Positions 27,201-39,200 of a DNA stretch of 64,000 nt are shown here, piece by piece; position 1 is the stretch's first letter, and the number at the start of each line of letters is the position of its first letter. Origin of the DNA: Henricia sp. BOLD:AAB3569 (Eukaryota; Echinodermata; Asteroidea; Spinulosida; Echinasteridae); assembly GCA_037783545.1 (NCBI GenBank), contig JBBELK010000067.1:496001-560000 (forward strand). Direction: 5' to 3'. The notes under the pieces were generated by a model. It saw nothing but the letters and a program-made list of their open reading frames with translations. It searched no databases and was not told where the DNA came from. The position numbers and the translations under genes are program-made.

Positions 27201-30200
27201 GTAGGGCAGTTTCCTTGCTCCTTGAGGACATGCAGGGTTGCACATTTTATGCTTACATTGTCAACCAAATTGAGTGACAAGTTGCCCTACAAGATGGCAG
27301 CTATTTGATACGGTCTATAAAAAAAAAACTGGCTTGAAGTTATAACAAGAAATCAACCAGTTGTGAGGCTAAATTTCACACTAAGTATTAAAGATAGTAT
27401 ACATGATTGGTAAACTGTTACAAATAGTTTTATCCCCCTGTGTGATTGAAGATATGCATGATTAAAACCAACCTGAGCAAAAACCAGCTCCGTACTTCGT
27501 CTAACTTTTGAGAAAAGGGTTTGCAGTCATTTCGCCCTGAACCACGGCCTGTGCACGAAGTGGTTTTGAGGCCAAGTGGCATTTGGGCGATGTAGTGTTT
27601 GGACAGTAATTTGGGGCGAAATGGCACTCGGGCAAAGTGGTTTGGGGCGAAATTGCACTTGGGCGAAATGGTTTTGGGGCGAATTGAATTTTCGTCTCAC
27701 GAGAAGAAAACTAATTGTTTACTAATTTCTCAAAGACTATAGCACTTCAGACAAAACCATTTCAGGGGAAGTTTTCTGCGGTCAACAGGATTCAACCCTT
27801 TAACCATCAATCGTACCAATTTGTACCCGCCCTTAATTGACAGTTAGGGGCGGGTTCACACTGCACTATTTTTGTCGGTCAGACGTACGTAAAAATGATG
27901 TACGTCGTCTCCGGTCTGTCAGTTTTTGGTCCGTCGGTGCGTTTTCAATGTGAACTATCTCAAGATCAGCTTCATTTACGTACGTCGAGTAGAAAAAAAT
28001 CAACGTACGTCCGAAGGTTTCGTACGTCAAATTGACAGATGACGGAAGAGTTGATCTGAGGTCTACTTGTCCATCGATTTTTCATCCGTCACGTCCGTTG
28101 TACGTACAACAGCGCAATCAAAATACATCCACCACAAGATGATTTTTTTAACGCGGTTCGTTGGAAATAAATCCTGTGATGGATGTATTCTTTGTTTTGC
28201 GAACATGTGGCTGAACTCGGGCAGCTGGATCGCTTAGCTAGCTATGCTCGCGGAAGGAACGGATGAAAATGGCACGATGCGTGCTTCCCGTGTGTTTTGT
28301 TTAGCTCTTCATGCGGTAGGATGCGTCGATAGTGTGAACCACTAGTGTAGACGTATGTAAACGGACAGAATCGGGAACAAATTCATCTCATCCGTTTTGA
28401 CGTGTGGCTACGCGACGAACGGATGGACGCACGATGGATGTAACGTACGTCTGACGTGTGAACCCGCCTAAATTTCTCCTTATAATTTGTACACGCATGA
28501 ATATTTTAGGATATCTTACCTTTTTGAGAAAAAGTTTGACTTTGATATTTGTCAGGCTCTTAAAGGCATAGGCTCGTCAGCAATGCGCGCACGCCAAATT
28601 CGTGCCACGAAATACGCAGCTCCATGCCTTCGCTGTGGACCTGCGTATTTCGTGGCACGAATTTGGCGCGCGCGCATCGCTGACGAGCCTGTGCCTTTAA
28701 ACTCTTATGTGTGTTACAAACAGGACTTTACTAAGTTGAGTCTCTAAATATCCTCAAATGACTGGACTTGGACTTGAGTCACTGACAGAATTGGCTCGAC
28801 TTGACTCAGACTGAAACTTTTTTAACGCAAGTCTGCCGAAAAGGACGTTTCATGAATTGGTGTTGTCTGGTAGGCTGTGTGGTCAGTCTTATAACCAATG
28901 AACAGCTACTGTAGCTGTCATATGGGTCTGTCCACAGTAATGGGGTACATTTCTGTAACATTCAAGATCTTAGGTCCAAGTTCACTTCAAATGTCTTAAT
29001 TTTATCTTTAAATTATCAAGCTAAACTGAGGAAATAACTTTTTCACCAAGGAGTATAAAAAATAGTCTTACAACATACATTTGTGCACAAATCTTCCTAT
29101 TACGCATGTAACAAAGACGGAAAAAATGTCACAAAATTGTCTGTCCACGTTACATAAATAATAGGAAAATGTGTACTCTTGCTTTGCAAAAATGTATGTT
29201 GTGGCAGCAATTTCTTACCTTTTTGGGCAAAAGTTATCTCCTGAGAACAAAACAAGGAAATTTCTTTAATTCTGAGATAAACTAAAGACATCTGAAAGGA
29301 ATTATTGACTTATTTTTTAAATGTACCCCATTACTGTGGACAGACCCATATGGGTCTTTCTATAAATTAGGGGTCCAATGTTGGTGTCCCCCGTTACATT
29401 TTACATCTTGTTTTTGTAAATTCAGGACACATTCTTTAAATACTTTCCATCTTAAAGAGTGAGTACATAAAGTACAATTCATACAAAATGGTTTAAAAGC
29501 CATTTTAATGATTTTTGTACGAAAAATAACATATCAGGTGTAACGGGGGACACCAAATGTCACACTTTTGGACCCCTAATTTATAGAAAGACCCATATAC
29601 ATGTTGCTGGATACACTTGTGATTTACTCAATGAATTGATGTTGTCTAACAGGTTGAAGAACATGGTGATGAGCGTGTGGTCAGTCTTACAATCATTGAA
29701 CAGCTATCTGTGATAGCGGCTCGTACCTGTGACTTGCTCCAGCGAAACCCCATACATCTCATCAGTGTGGACACATTCCAGCACATGTATGCTAGGTCGT
29801 ACATGTACCCTATCTGCTTTAAGGACTTTGGTGCTAAAAACATGATGGAGATTATGCTCAAATGTCCCCATGTTGTTGAGGTAAGTTTACCAAGCAATGG
29901 GTCCATGGTTTAAACTGTTAAACGGAAGACCCTAGATACTAACCAGTGTAGCTGGTCGGGACTTCTCCAGGGGACTGGGTCTTGCTTTCTTGAGAACACA
30001 AGACGGACATCAATGTATATGGGATCCATGCACGTGTGTTGAAGGAAGAATGACCGAGTAAACTCAAGAAGACCTGACGAGCTACACTTGTTAGTAATTA
30101 CAGTCTTATAAGAATTTAGTCGTCTTTTTCATATAGGGGTCATTCCATGAAGTTGAGGAACACGGTTTCCGTGTTACATCCACAACCATTTTTACTTTTT

Positions 30201-33200
30201 TTTTTGCCCTTGATAACCCCATGAATCAATACTGTTCAGAAATTCAAGCTGTTGGATGAGAGAAATTTAAAACATTCATTACTTGTAACAAAATCCTCAT
30301 GGATTTAAATTTATATGTCAACTAAATAGAATTTTGTTCAAATTTAGTGCTTTTTGGCAGATTTTCTTGAATCACAAAGAAATTTAAGTTAGAATCTTTC
30401 AAATTCAAAATTAAAAAGGATTGTTTAGTTTGAGAACTGTGTGTTTATTTCAAATTCAACATGAAAAAATGTGTAGTTGGAGTGAAAGCAGTTGAACTGT
30501 ATATTGGTTTCCAAGTTACATCCACAACCACCACTTTGTTATAATTCAAAATGGCAGCACTTTGTCAACACTGTAGACTACCAAATTACCCCCAAACGGT
30601 GTAAGCCACCACATCATGCAATATTGTTATATAAATAGTGATTTATTGCTTCCTTATTGACAATTTTTGTGGAAATGAAGAAATGTCACACTTTGTTCCT
30701 CAACTTCATGGAATGACCCATATACGTTTCACACTTTGGTTGAACAGGCAAACCATCTGCACAACTTTGTAATCTTTGAAATTTATGAATAATGAAAATC
30801 TGTTCTCATCTTATTTGGTTGTATCAACATAATACCTGAATCTCCATAACCTATTCTCCTATTGATTGCTTTCCGTGACGTAGAACATCCGGGAATGTTT
30901 GGTGGTCAACGGTCACGCGCGTACACACGCGCGCCACTAGACGCACATGGGTACGCATAAAATATACTCACCAGCGTACTTTCATTCGAAGATGCCACAC
31001 GTTCCATTTGCCGTGCAATTTTGTTCCAAAGGTTTTTTTTCCCAATGCACGGTGCGCCCGCACCCACTGAATAGCACGTGCGCGTGTACAGTATTTGTGC
31101 GTGTAATGTGTATGACTATGTGCGTGTCGAATGTATGACGCGAGCGCAACCAGTGAACGTGACCACTGACACATGGCGGGTTTCATGCTGATGTCGGACC
31201 AGTGAGCTCCATATATTTTTCTGGAGAAGACATTGTGCCGCCATTTTTGTGACTGCATGGACGCAACTGCATGCATTCAAACGCGCTGCTAGTACAAACA
31301 CATAGGAACCATCTGATCTAGTGTAGTTTTAAATCCGTGTGTCAGACGATAAAATAAGCATGAAGGGCAAGCCTGAATAATTTGTAAAAAAAAAAGTAGG
31401 ATGACAAGGGTGTTATATAAAATATTCCTTCCATTGCACTCATAGACATTCATTATTTGTACAATAGTTTCTGCATGATTTTCTATTTTTTGTCTTGGCA
31501 TTAAACATGATTGTTTAGATCGTAAGTGATGGCGATACCCACCATCTGCATCTAATAGCCAGGAAGCACCTCAGCCAATTGGCACAACAGATTCTTGTGG
31601 TGCTGCTTGAGACTGATCAAGGCAAACTACCAATTAATGAGGTCCAACCAGCGTACCAACATGTCTGGCATCGTCACCTGATGCCCATCGACTATGGACA
31701 CAGCAAACTGCTCACACTCATGAAAACACTTCACTATGTGCTTACGGTCAGTCTTACTTTCTTAAATCTTTTGCTACAGAATTTTTTCAAAATCTGTTTG
31801 TGTATTGACCCATTTCGAACACGTGCGAATATGCCATTTTGGGAGTCAAATAATGCTGAGTCATTGTGGAAGCAATGTGCGTGCGCGTTGTGTGTGTCTC
31901 TGGTGGGCGTAACGCGGTTTAGTTCACCAATGGGAGCCTCATCATAGCGCGTTACGCGCCCTATGGACACACACAACGCGCACGCACATTGCTTCCACAA
32001 CGACGCGGCATTGTTTTACTCCCAAAATGACGTCATTGGCACGAGCTCAATAGGGCCTGTTATAAAACAAATTGTAAATTTACCACGTTTGTGATTAGGT
32101 CACAAGTTGTGAATTTTCGACCATTGGGTAAAATTTCATAGAAGTGGGAGATATTTTACAAAACCTGTGAGCAAAAAGAGGCGTTTTTCACAAAACTTGT
32201 GACCTTTTCACAAAAGTGGTTAAAAAATCACACAAAACTCGTAACCTATCGCCTGATGGAGACTTTCAGTTTGTGGTTGAAACGTTGTGGTCCCCATGCT
32301 TAGGGGTAATTCCCAAAATTAGGGGTCCAAAATGTTTGGTGTCCCAGTTACGTACGACACTCTCTGCTTCAAAAATCACCACTTATGACCACAAATTCTC
32401 AGTAATGGACTGTGGCCTGTGATTAATATATAGGGAACAGCATCATTTTCTTCAATATTATGTTTTCTGATTCCTGAAAAATATTCAAAACAAAAGACCA
32501 TAAAGGCTTATAATTTGTTCCATAGTATTGAATAGAAGTTTGGTGTCCCAGATTACCTACGCCAATGAAAATTGGCTGTAGAATGAGTTTGCATTAACCT
32601 TGGTGCCATATGGGTCTTTCTGTAAATTAGGGGTCCAAAAGTGTGACATTTGGTGTCCCCCGTTACACCTGATATGTGTTATTTTTCGTACAAAAATCAT
32701 TAAAATGGCTTTTAAACCATTTTGTATGAATTGTACTTTATGTACTCACTCTTTGAGATGGAAAGTATTTAAAGAATGTGTCCTGAATTTACAAAAACAA
32801 GATGTAAAATGTAACGGGGGACACCAAAGCTGGACCCCTAATTTATAGAAAGACGAATATCTACACACAAACATTAAATTTGAGTGGCATTTGTTCAAAT
32901 AAAATCTATTATATTATTTCCTACTGGGAAACCACTTTCAATCATTAAAAACACTTGGAAATCTTAAAAAGCATGTCACACTTTTGGACCCCAAATTTTT
33001 TGAATTACCCTTATTGCTTATATGCTGCACGATATGAGACCACGATATGACCCACCCCCCTCCCCCAACCCCCACCTCAACACACTATTCTTATTTATTA
33101 ACGCACGACTCCCCCTAAAACCTGAAAGGAAATTCCTTGGATGTTTGACACACAATGGGGGAACAATGGTAGGGGATTCACCCAGCCTCATATCGTGCAC

Positions 33201-36200
33201 CAAAACCCATACTGACCAAATTGTGAGAAAACAGATGAGTATTTGTTTATTCCGATGACCGTGGTAATTAATTTATTTTGTTTTATTGTATATGCATAAG
33301 TGATTATTTTTTAGGGATTATGACCCAGGGACTGCTGGGATGAATAAATTTGATACAAATGTGACCCGGTACAACGTAATCAGGAGTAAGTCGCTGATGC
33401 CGTTTCGAGTAATGGCCCAGTCAATTGGTTATGTGGGTGAAATCGTGAACAAAGTCTATTTTCGGGTTTTGGTACTTTGAGGAAGTGTAGTTGTCATAGA
33501 TTACCGTCATTAATGTGTTTATTGTAAAAACGATACTTAAAGATGAAAATAAAGATGATTTGTGTGAATTGTCCGTGTTCTTTTGTTCTAGGAAGTAATC
33601 AAAATCTTATGAATAACACCGATTTTCCATACATTTTGTCACCCTTATTATTCATTGAACCCCCCTACATTTGAATGAATGAATGAATGAATTTGGTATC
33701 GTCCGAAAGCTTATTATTTCACAATTTCGGTGACGTATCTATTTTATTTCAAGGCCGGTTTTCTTGGAATGTGGATTTGGTAAACAACAGATGGCTTGTC
33801 ATCGTTATCGGATCATAACTATAGAACCGAACAAGCTACATGCTTGTGATAGGTATCATTAGAAAGCTTATGAAATTTCCTTTCTCACCGTGTACATATC
33901 TCAAAAAGTCAATTTGCGACTTATTCCTGATTACGTTGTACCGGGTCACAAATGTGGACAGATGTCAATGACTATTATTTTGAATGACTGTGTTTGATGA
34001 CAGGTGCATAATGAATGGTTGGATCAGTGTTACGTTGAGTTGACGCCTGTTCATCAGTTTGCACGGAAAGCCCGCAATGTTCTGATCGCAGAGAACCGTT
34101 TGAGTATGACGTTTCAAGAATTGGTCACCAAGTATCATCGATTGTATGGCGTAGAGCTGCAACCTGCGGATTACGGTCATACTACGCTAACGTCGCTGAT
34201 TGATACGGTACCAAGAGTGCTAAGCATCGCTAACAGAGGAGCTAAGAGAGCTGTTACCATCAATCCAAGCTGTCTTGGTAAGCACATCATGACATATCTG
34301 CTTATTAGCTGTTTGAGATAGTACCAAGAGTGCTTAGCATTGCTAGGAGCTAAAGAGAGCTGCAGGGTAGGAATTTCGTTACCGAAGGGGCACTGCCATT
34401 TTGGTGTTTAGAAAGGGCACTTCCATTGGAAAATCAAAAAGTGTATGAGAGTATTGCAAAGGGGCACCAAGGCAAGACCAGGGGCAACAGAGGCAATGTC
34501 CTCCGTGGCCTCAGTGAAATTCCCACACTGAGCTGTCGATCCAAGCTGTCTTGACATTTCTGCTTATTGTTAGCTGGTTGACATAGTATCAAGAGTGCTA
34601 AGCGTTGCTCGCATAGAAGCTAAGAAAGCTAAAAGTGAATAGCAGCAGTACCTGTATGAAACAAATCTTGTCATTGTGTTGCATCACTAAAAACAGACAT
34701 TAAAGGAACACACCGGCTTTGTTGGGCTATTTTGGGCTCGAAATAGACCCATACATGATTCTGAAAGTCTTCCCGAAATAGACTGAAGAGAACCTCAAAA
34801 GAAACCACAAAATTTTGTCGTTTTTGAGCATTTTTCAAAAAAATCAAGGTCAGGTGATTTATCTGAACCAGTTAGTTTTATTTCAAGCCGTATGATAGTT
34901 TATTCTGGGAGTTTATTACTGCAGTACTGCATTCAAAATATTAATGAGTATTTGACAAAATAGACTATTTATTTAGGTTATGAAACAAACCACTGAAAAA
35001 TCGAAAACAAATATTTGACACAAAGTCTGAGGAACCGAAGCGAGTTCCACCGTGGACAGTCTACCGGACAATGTGACAAAATAGCCCAACGGCACACACA
35101 CGTTGGGACCGGTACAGTGCCGTGGTTTGTACCGCCGGACTCGTTTCGTCATTTAGTCTGTACACCTACTCTGGCTCCACGCGGAACTACCGTTGTACGT
35201 TTGTGAAGACAAACCATAAATGTCAGCTCCTCTACAGTAACGGAAAAACCCATTCGGTGGTCCGGGCTGTGCAGTAAAATCTTCAGCAGAAAATGAGAGA
35301 TATCCAAAGTGAAGAGTGAATCGTTTCCGACAAAGTCGTGAGTCTCGCGCAATAGTGAACGGCTGGTAAAGCGTATAACTCGACTATTGACCGATTTTAA
35401 AGGCAGTATACATCATTGATAATCTCAAAAATCAGAAATGTTCACAGATTTATGCCTAACTTACCGTATAAAACTTCCCCTGAAATGGTTTTGTCTGAAG
35501 TGCTATAGTCTTTGAGAAATGAGTAAAACAATTAGTTTTCGTCTCATGAGACGAAAATTCAATTCGCCCCAAAACCATTTCGCCCCAAACCACTTCGCCC
35601 GAGTGCCATTTCGCCCCAAATTACTTCGTCCAAACACTACGTCGCCCAAATGCCACTTTGCCCCAAAACCACTTCGTGCACGGGCCGTGGTTCAGGGCGA
35701 AGTGGTTTAGGGCGATGTGGTTTTGGGCGATGTGGTTTTGGGGCGAAATGACTGCAAACCCTTTTATGACTGTTTTCTCAAACTTTTTTTCACAAGGACC
35801 ATCATTATTGTCAAGGATTCTACATCACTAAATTATGTAAATAGTAGGACGGTATGTACCTTTAACTGAATATTGTTGAACATTTTTTTGTACAGTTCCC
35901 ACTCAGTCATCAAGCACAGGCCAGTTGAGTGCCGAGGGACTTCCCACCAATAAAGGTACATCTCATCTTTTGTGCATCATATCTGGCAATTCAGATATAC
36001 TGAAACGCAAAAGAAACTTACCACTTGTTTAAAATGTAATGAAATTGTAACAGTTTAAAATAATATTGAAACATTGGCATTTTATTGATGACATGTCAAG
36101 TTGTGGAGGGTTTCTCTGTCCACCAGGGCCGATATCGTCTGGTGTGAACAGCCAAGACGACGTGCCACCTCACGGTAGCTCAGTCCGCCTTACAGTAGCC

Positions 36201-39200
36201 CAGGGCACGCTGCCGTTGATCCCCCGACAATCGTGGCATGTTGCTTGAAATGCCCATTTTGCACTGGCCTTTTTAAAGCCAACATCAAGACATCACGTGC
36301 AGCTCATTACAATCATCCCATACCCCTTGGCTAATCACTGACAGTCAAAACAGCTGTTCAACAGCTGTGCCATGAAGTGACCATTGAAGGTTCAAGTGAC
36401 CTTCAGACACAGTTTGGTCTGACAGTGAGGACAATATTGTCCACAAATAAGTTCACACATTACTACACGCAGTGTTATTGCTGCTATTTAAAGGTTTAAA
36501 AAGTGGTAAGTTTCTTTTGCGTTTCAGTATACATTGTCTAGTACATGTAATTATCTAACGTTACTTTGCCCAGTTGCACTCCCATGCAACACTAAAAGAA
36601 AAATTGGGTCCGTAGGGAAAACATGAGGGGAGTATTATACCAACTGTGCCTTATATCTCAGCTGGTAGTGCATGATCAGCCCGGTGAGTCGGGGGCTCTG
36701 GTTTGAATCCCGATAAGGCCCTTACAATTTTTCTCCCATCTCAAGATTAGTAATCTTCTAGTAATCTTTTTCAAACAACATTGGTCAATTTAACAAACAC
36801 GGATTTACCCAGTATGGACAAAATATTTTAGATCTTGAGGTTTTAACTTAGTGGATCTTATAAACTGACTGCTTCATTTCATTTATTTATTTATATTTAT
36901 TTATTCCATTTATTTACCCAGGGTGTGCCCAAACAGTTTACAAAAACTGGTTTCCATTGGGGCCCTGCAAACACACATAGAACAAATATACTATAAAAAT
37001 TGAACAACTTCACAATCACAAACAAACTGGAATAAGATACATTTGTACAACAACTACAACATCAAAAACTAATGGTTGCAGAAGAACAACATCACAAGTA
37101 ATTATTATGCATGTGACACTAAAATTTACGCTAATTACGGAAAGGGCGAAAAACCCGCAAAAACTCTTTTTAAGATAAAGCAAATTTTAAAAATGGGAAA
37201 ATTCCCCTCCGGCTCCAAAATTAAAGTTTGATTGTACGGCAACCAAGTCATACGACTCCGTATATTAGCAATTCTCACTTGAAGTTGATCATGTGAATAT
37301 TATGTGTATGTTTGGCGAAGTGCCGATTTGAATGAGCTCAAAGAAGACATAGTTCTAAGGTGTGCGGCGCCAGTTACAGCAAAACTCGAGGCGTAAGACC
37401 CCTTTCGTGCAAAGGGAATTTTCCGTGTCTTTTCGGCAGATTGACGAGTTTCTCGAGTTTGTATGTATAGTGTAAATAGACTTGCCATATACTGCGGGGC
37501 CAAGGAATTGATGCTTTTAAAGACAAATACAGCTTTCTTGTACTTAACTCTCTCTGGATAGGCAAGCCAGTCGAGCTTTTTAAACATGTCGGCTGATGGC
37601 GTTAGGAAATCGCATTTCAGTATTATTCTGGCTGCACGTTTGAGGCATTTGTTCAAGACATTGTTATGAGATGCGTAACGGTCACCCCATACTGTGCAAC
37701 AATAATCTAAACTAGGCATGACTAAACTTAACATGCGTTTTCTAACATGACCATTTATTCCTTGATGTAGCATCCCATTCCTGCATAATCTCTGGTGAAC
37801 CGTCTAGATCACAGCCTTATTTCAGTGGATTTCACAAAGCCTACAGCTTAGTGACTTGATTCAGTTTGAAGACCAAACTCAAATGACTACTTCATTTCAT
37901 GTGTTTTCTAACATGACCATTTATTCCTTGGTGTAGCATCTGACCTGCAGTCGTCATCCCATTCCTGTGTGATTTCCGGTGAACCGTCCAGACCTCAGCC
38001 TACCTCAATGGATCTCATTAAGCCTACAGCTCAGGGAATTGAGTTATCAAGTACTTCATCCACCTTAGACACACTGACAACCCCATCAGCCGGTACGTAA
38101 CTTAGACCCCGTTCCCACTAGAGAAATCGCTTCGTTCGACGAAGATTAGTTACTCATCGTATAACGAAGCATGCGTTCACATATCACTTAACGAAGATCG
38201 AACGAAGATCGAATGGAGAGCGGTACCATACACATTATAAGTGACTGCTAACGAAGATCGAATGAAGCTATGGGAGGTCGTACATGCGCGTAGCACGTCT
38301 AGACGCGCTGTGTGGTTTTCCAGTAGTGCATCAAATACAACGCTTGCTAGGCGCTTGACACACAACGTGCTTGTGCAACCAGGCCTGCCAAATTGCTTCG
38401 TCGAACGAAGGGAGTGTTTTCATTACAAATTTGCTTCCTCAAATGAAGCAATTTCTTCATCGAATGAAGTGATGTCTTCGTCGAGTGTAATGCTATTTCA
38501 TTCATTGAATGAAGCGATTCTAATCATCGTCGAATGAAGAGGCGTGCGTTCACATCAGGGAAAACTCTTCGTCGAATCATCGTCGAATCACCGTCGATTT
38601 CTCTAGTGAGATGGGGTCTTAGTTTTAACAACTATGGCACATAAAATTACACTGGGACTCAAGGGGGGGGGGGGGACTCCGGAAGCACTGTACCCTGGGG
38701 CTATTTCTCTGTCGGGTCATTGGTTGCAAACAGCCGTTATTTGCATTGTGTCACTGGGCCAGAAGTAGTATGATTGGTAGCTTCTATTATGCAGGGTACA
38801 CAAATGAATGGGGCTTGCCTAGCTCATGAGGGTAATTGTGCAGACTACTATCCCTATTTTACTGCTACTTTATTTTAGCAGACCTGCCGACTTAAGATCA
38901 CCGAGGGGCAGTAGTTTTGCACAATCACCCGATTAAAGAGCGGTCGATATTTGTTTTATATTAAGCTCTTGCATATATACGTCATTTGGGAGTCAATTTT
39001 GATGCATCAATGTTGACTCCATGTGCGTGCGCGTTGTGTGTGACTCTGGCGGGTGGAACGCGGTTTATTTTACCAATAAGAACCTTAGTACAGCGTGTTA
39101 CGCTTGCTAGAGACACACACAACGCGCACACATATTGCTTCAACAATGATGCGGCATTATTTGACTCCAAAAATGACATAGTATGCACAAACCTAATACC

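Noticed and set aside
38663-38675. (G)13 run as a possible quadruplex
   Set aside because: A lone homopolymer next to a foldback, without further G tracts at suitable spacing. It is probably a simple repeat.
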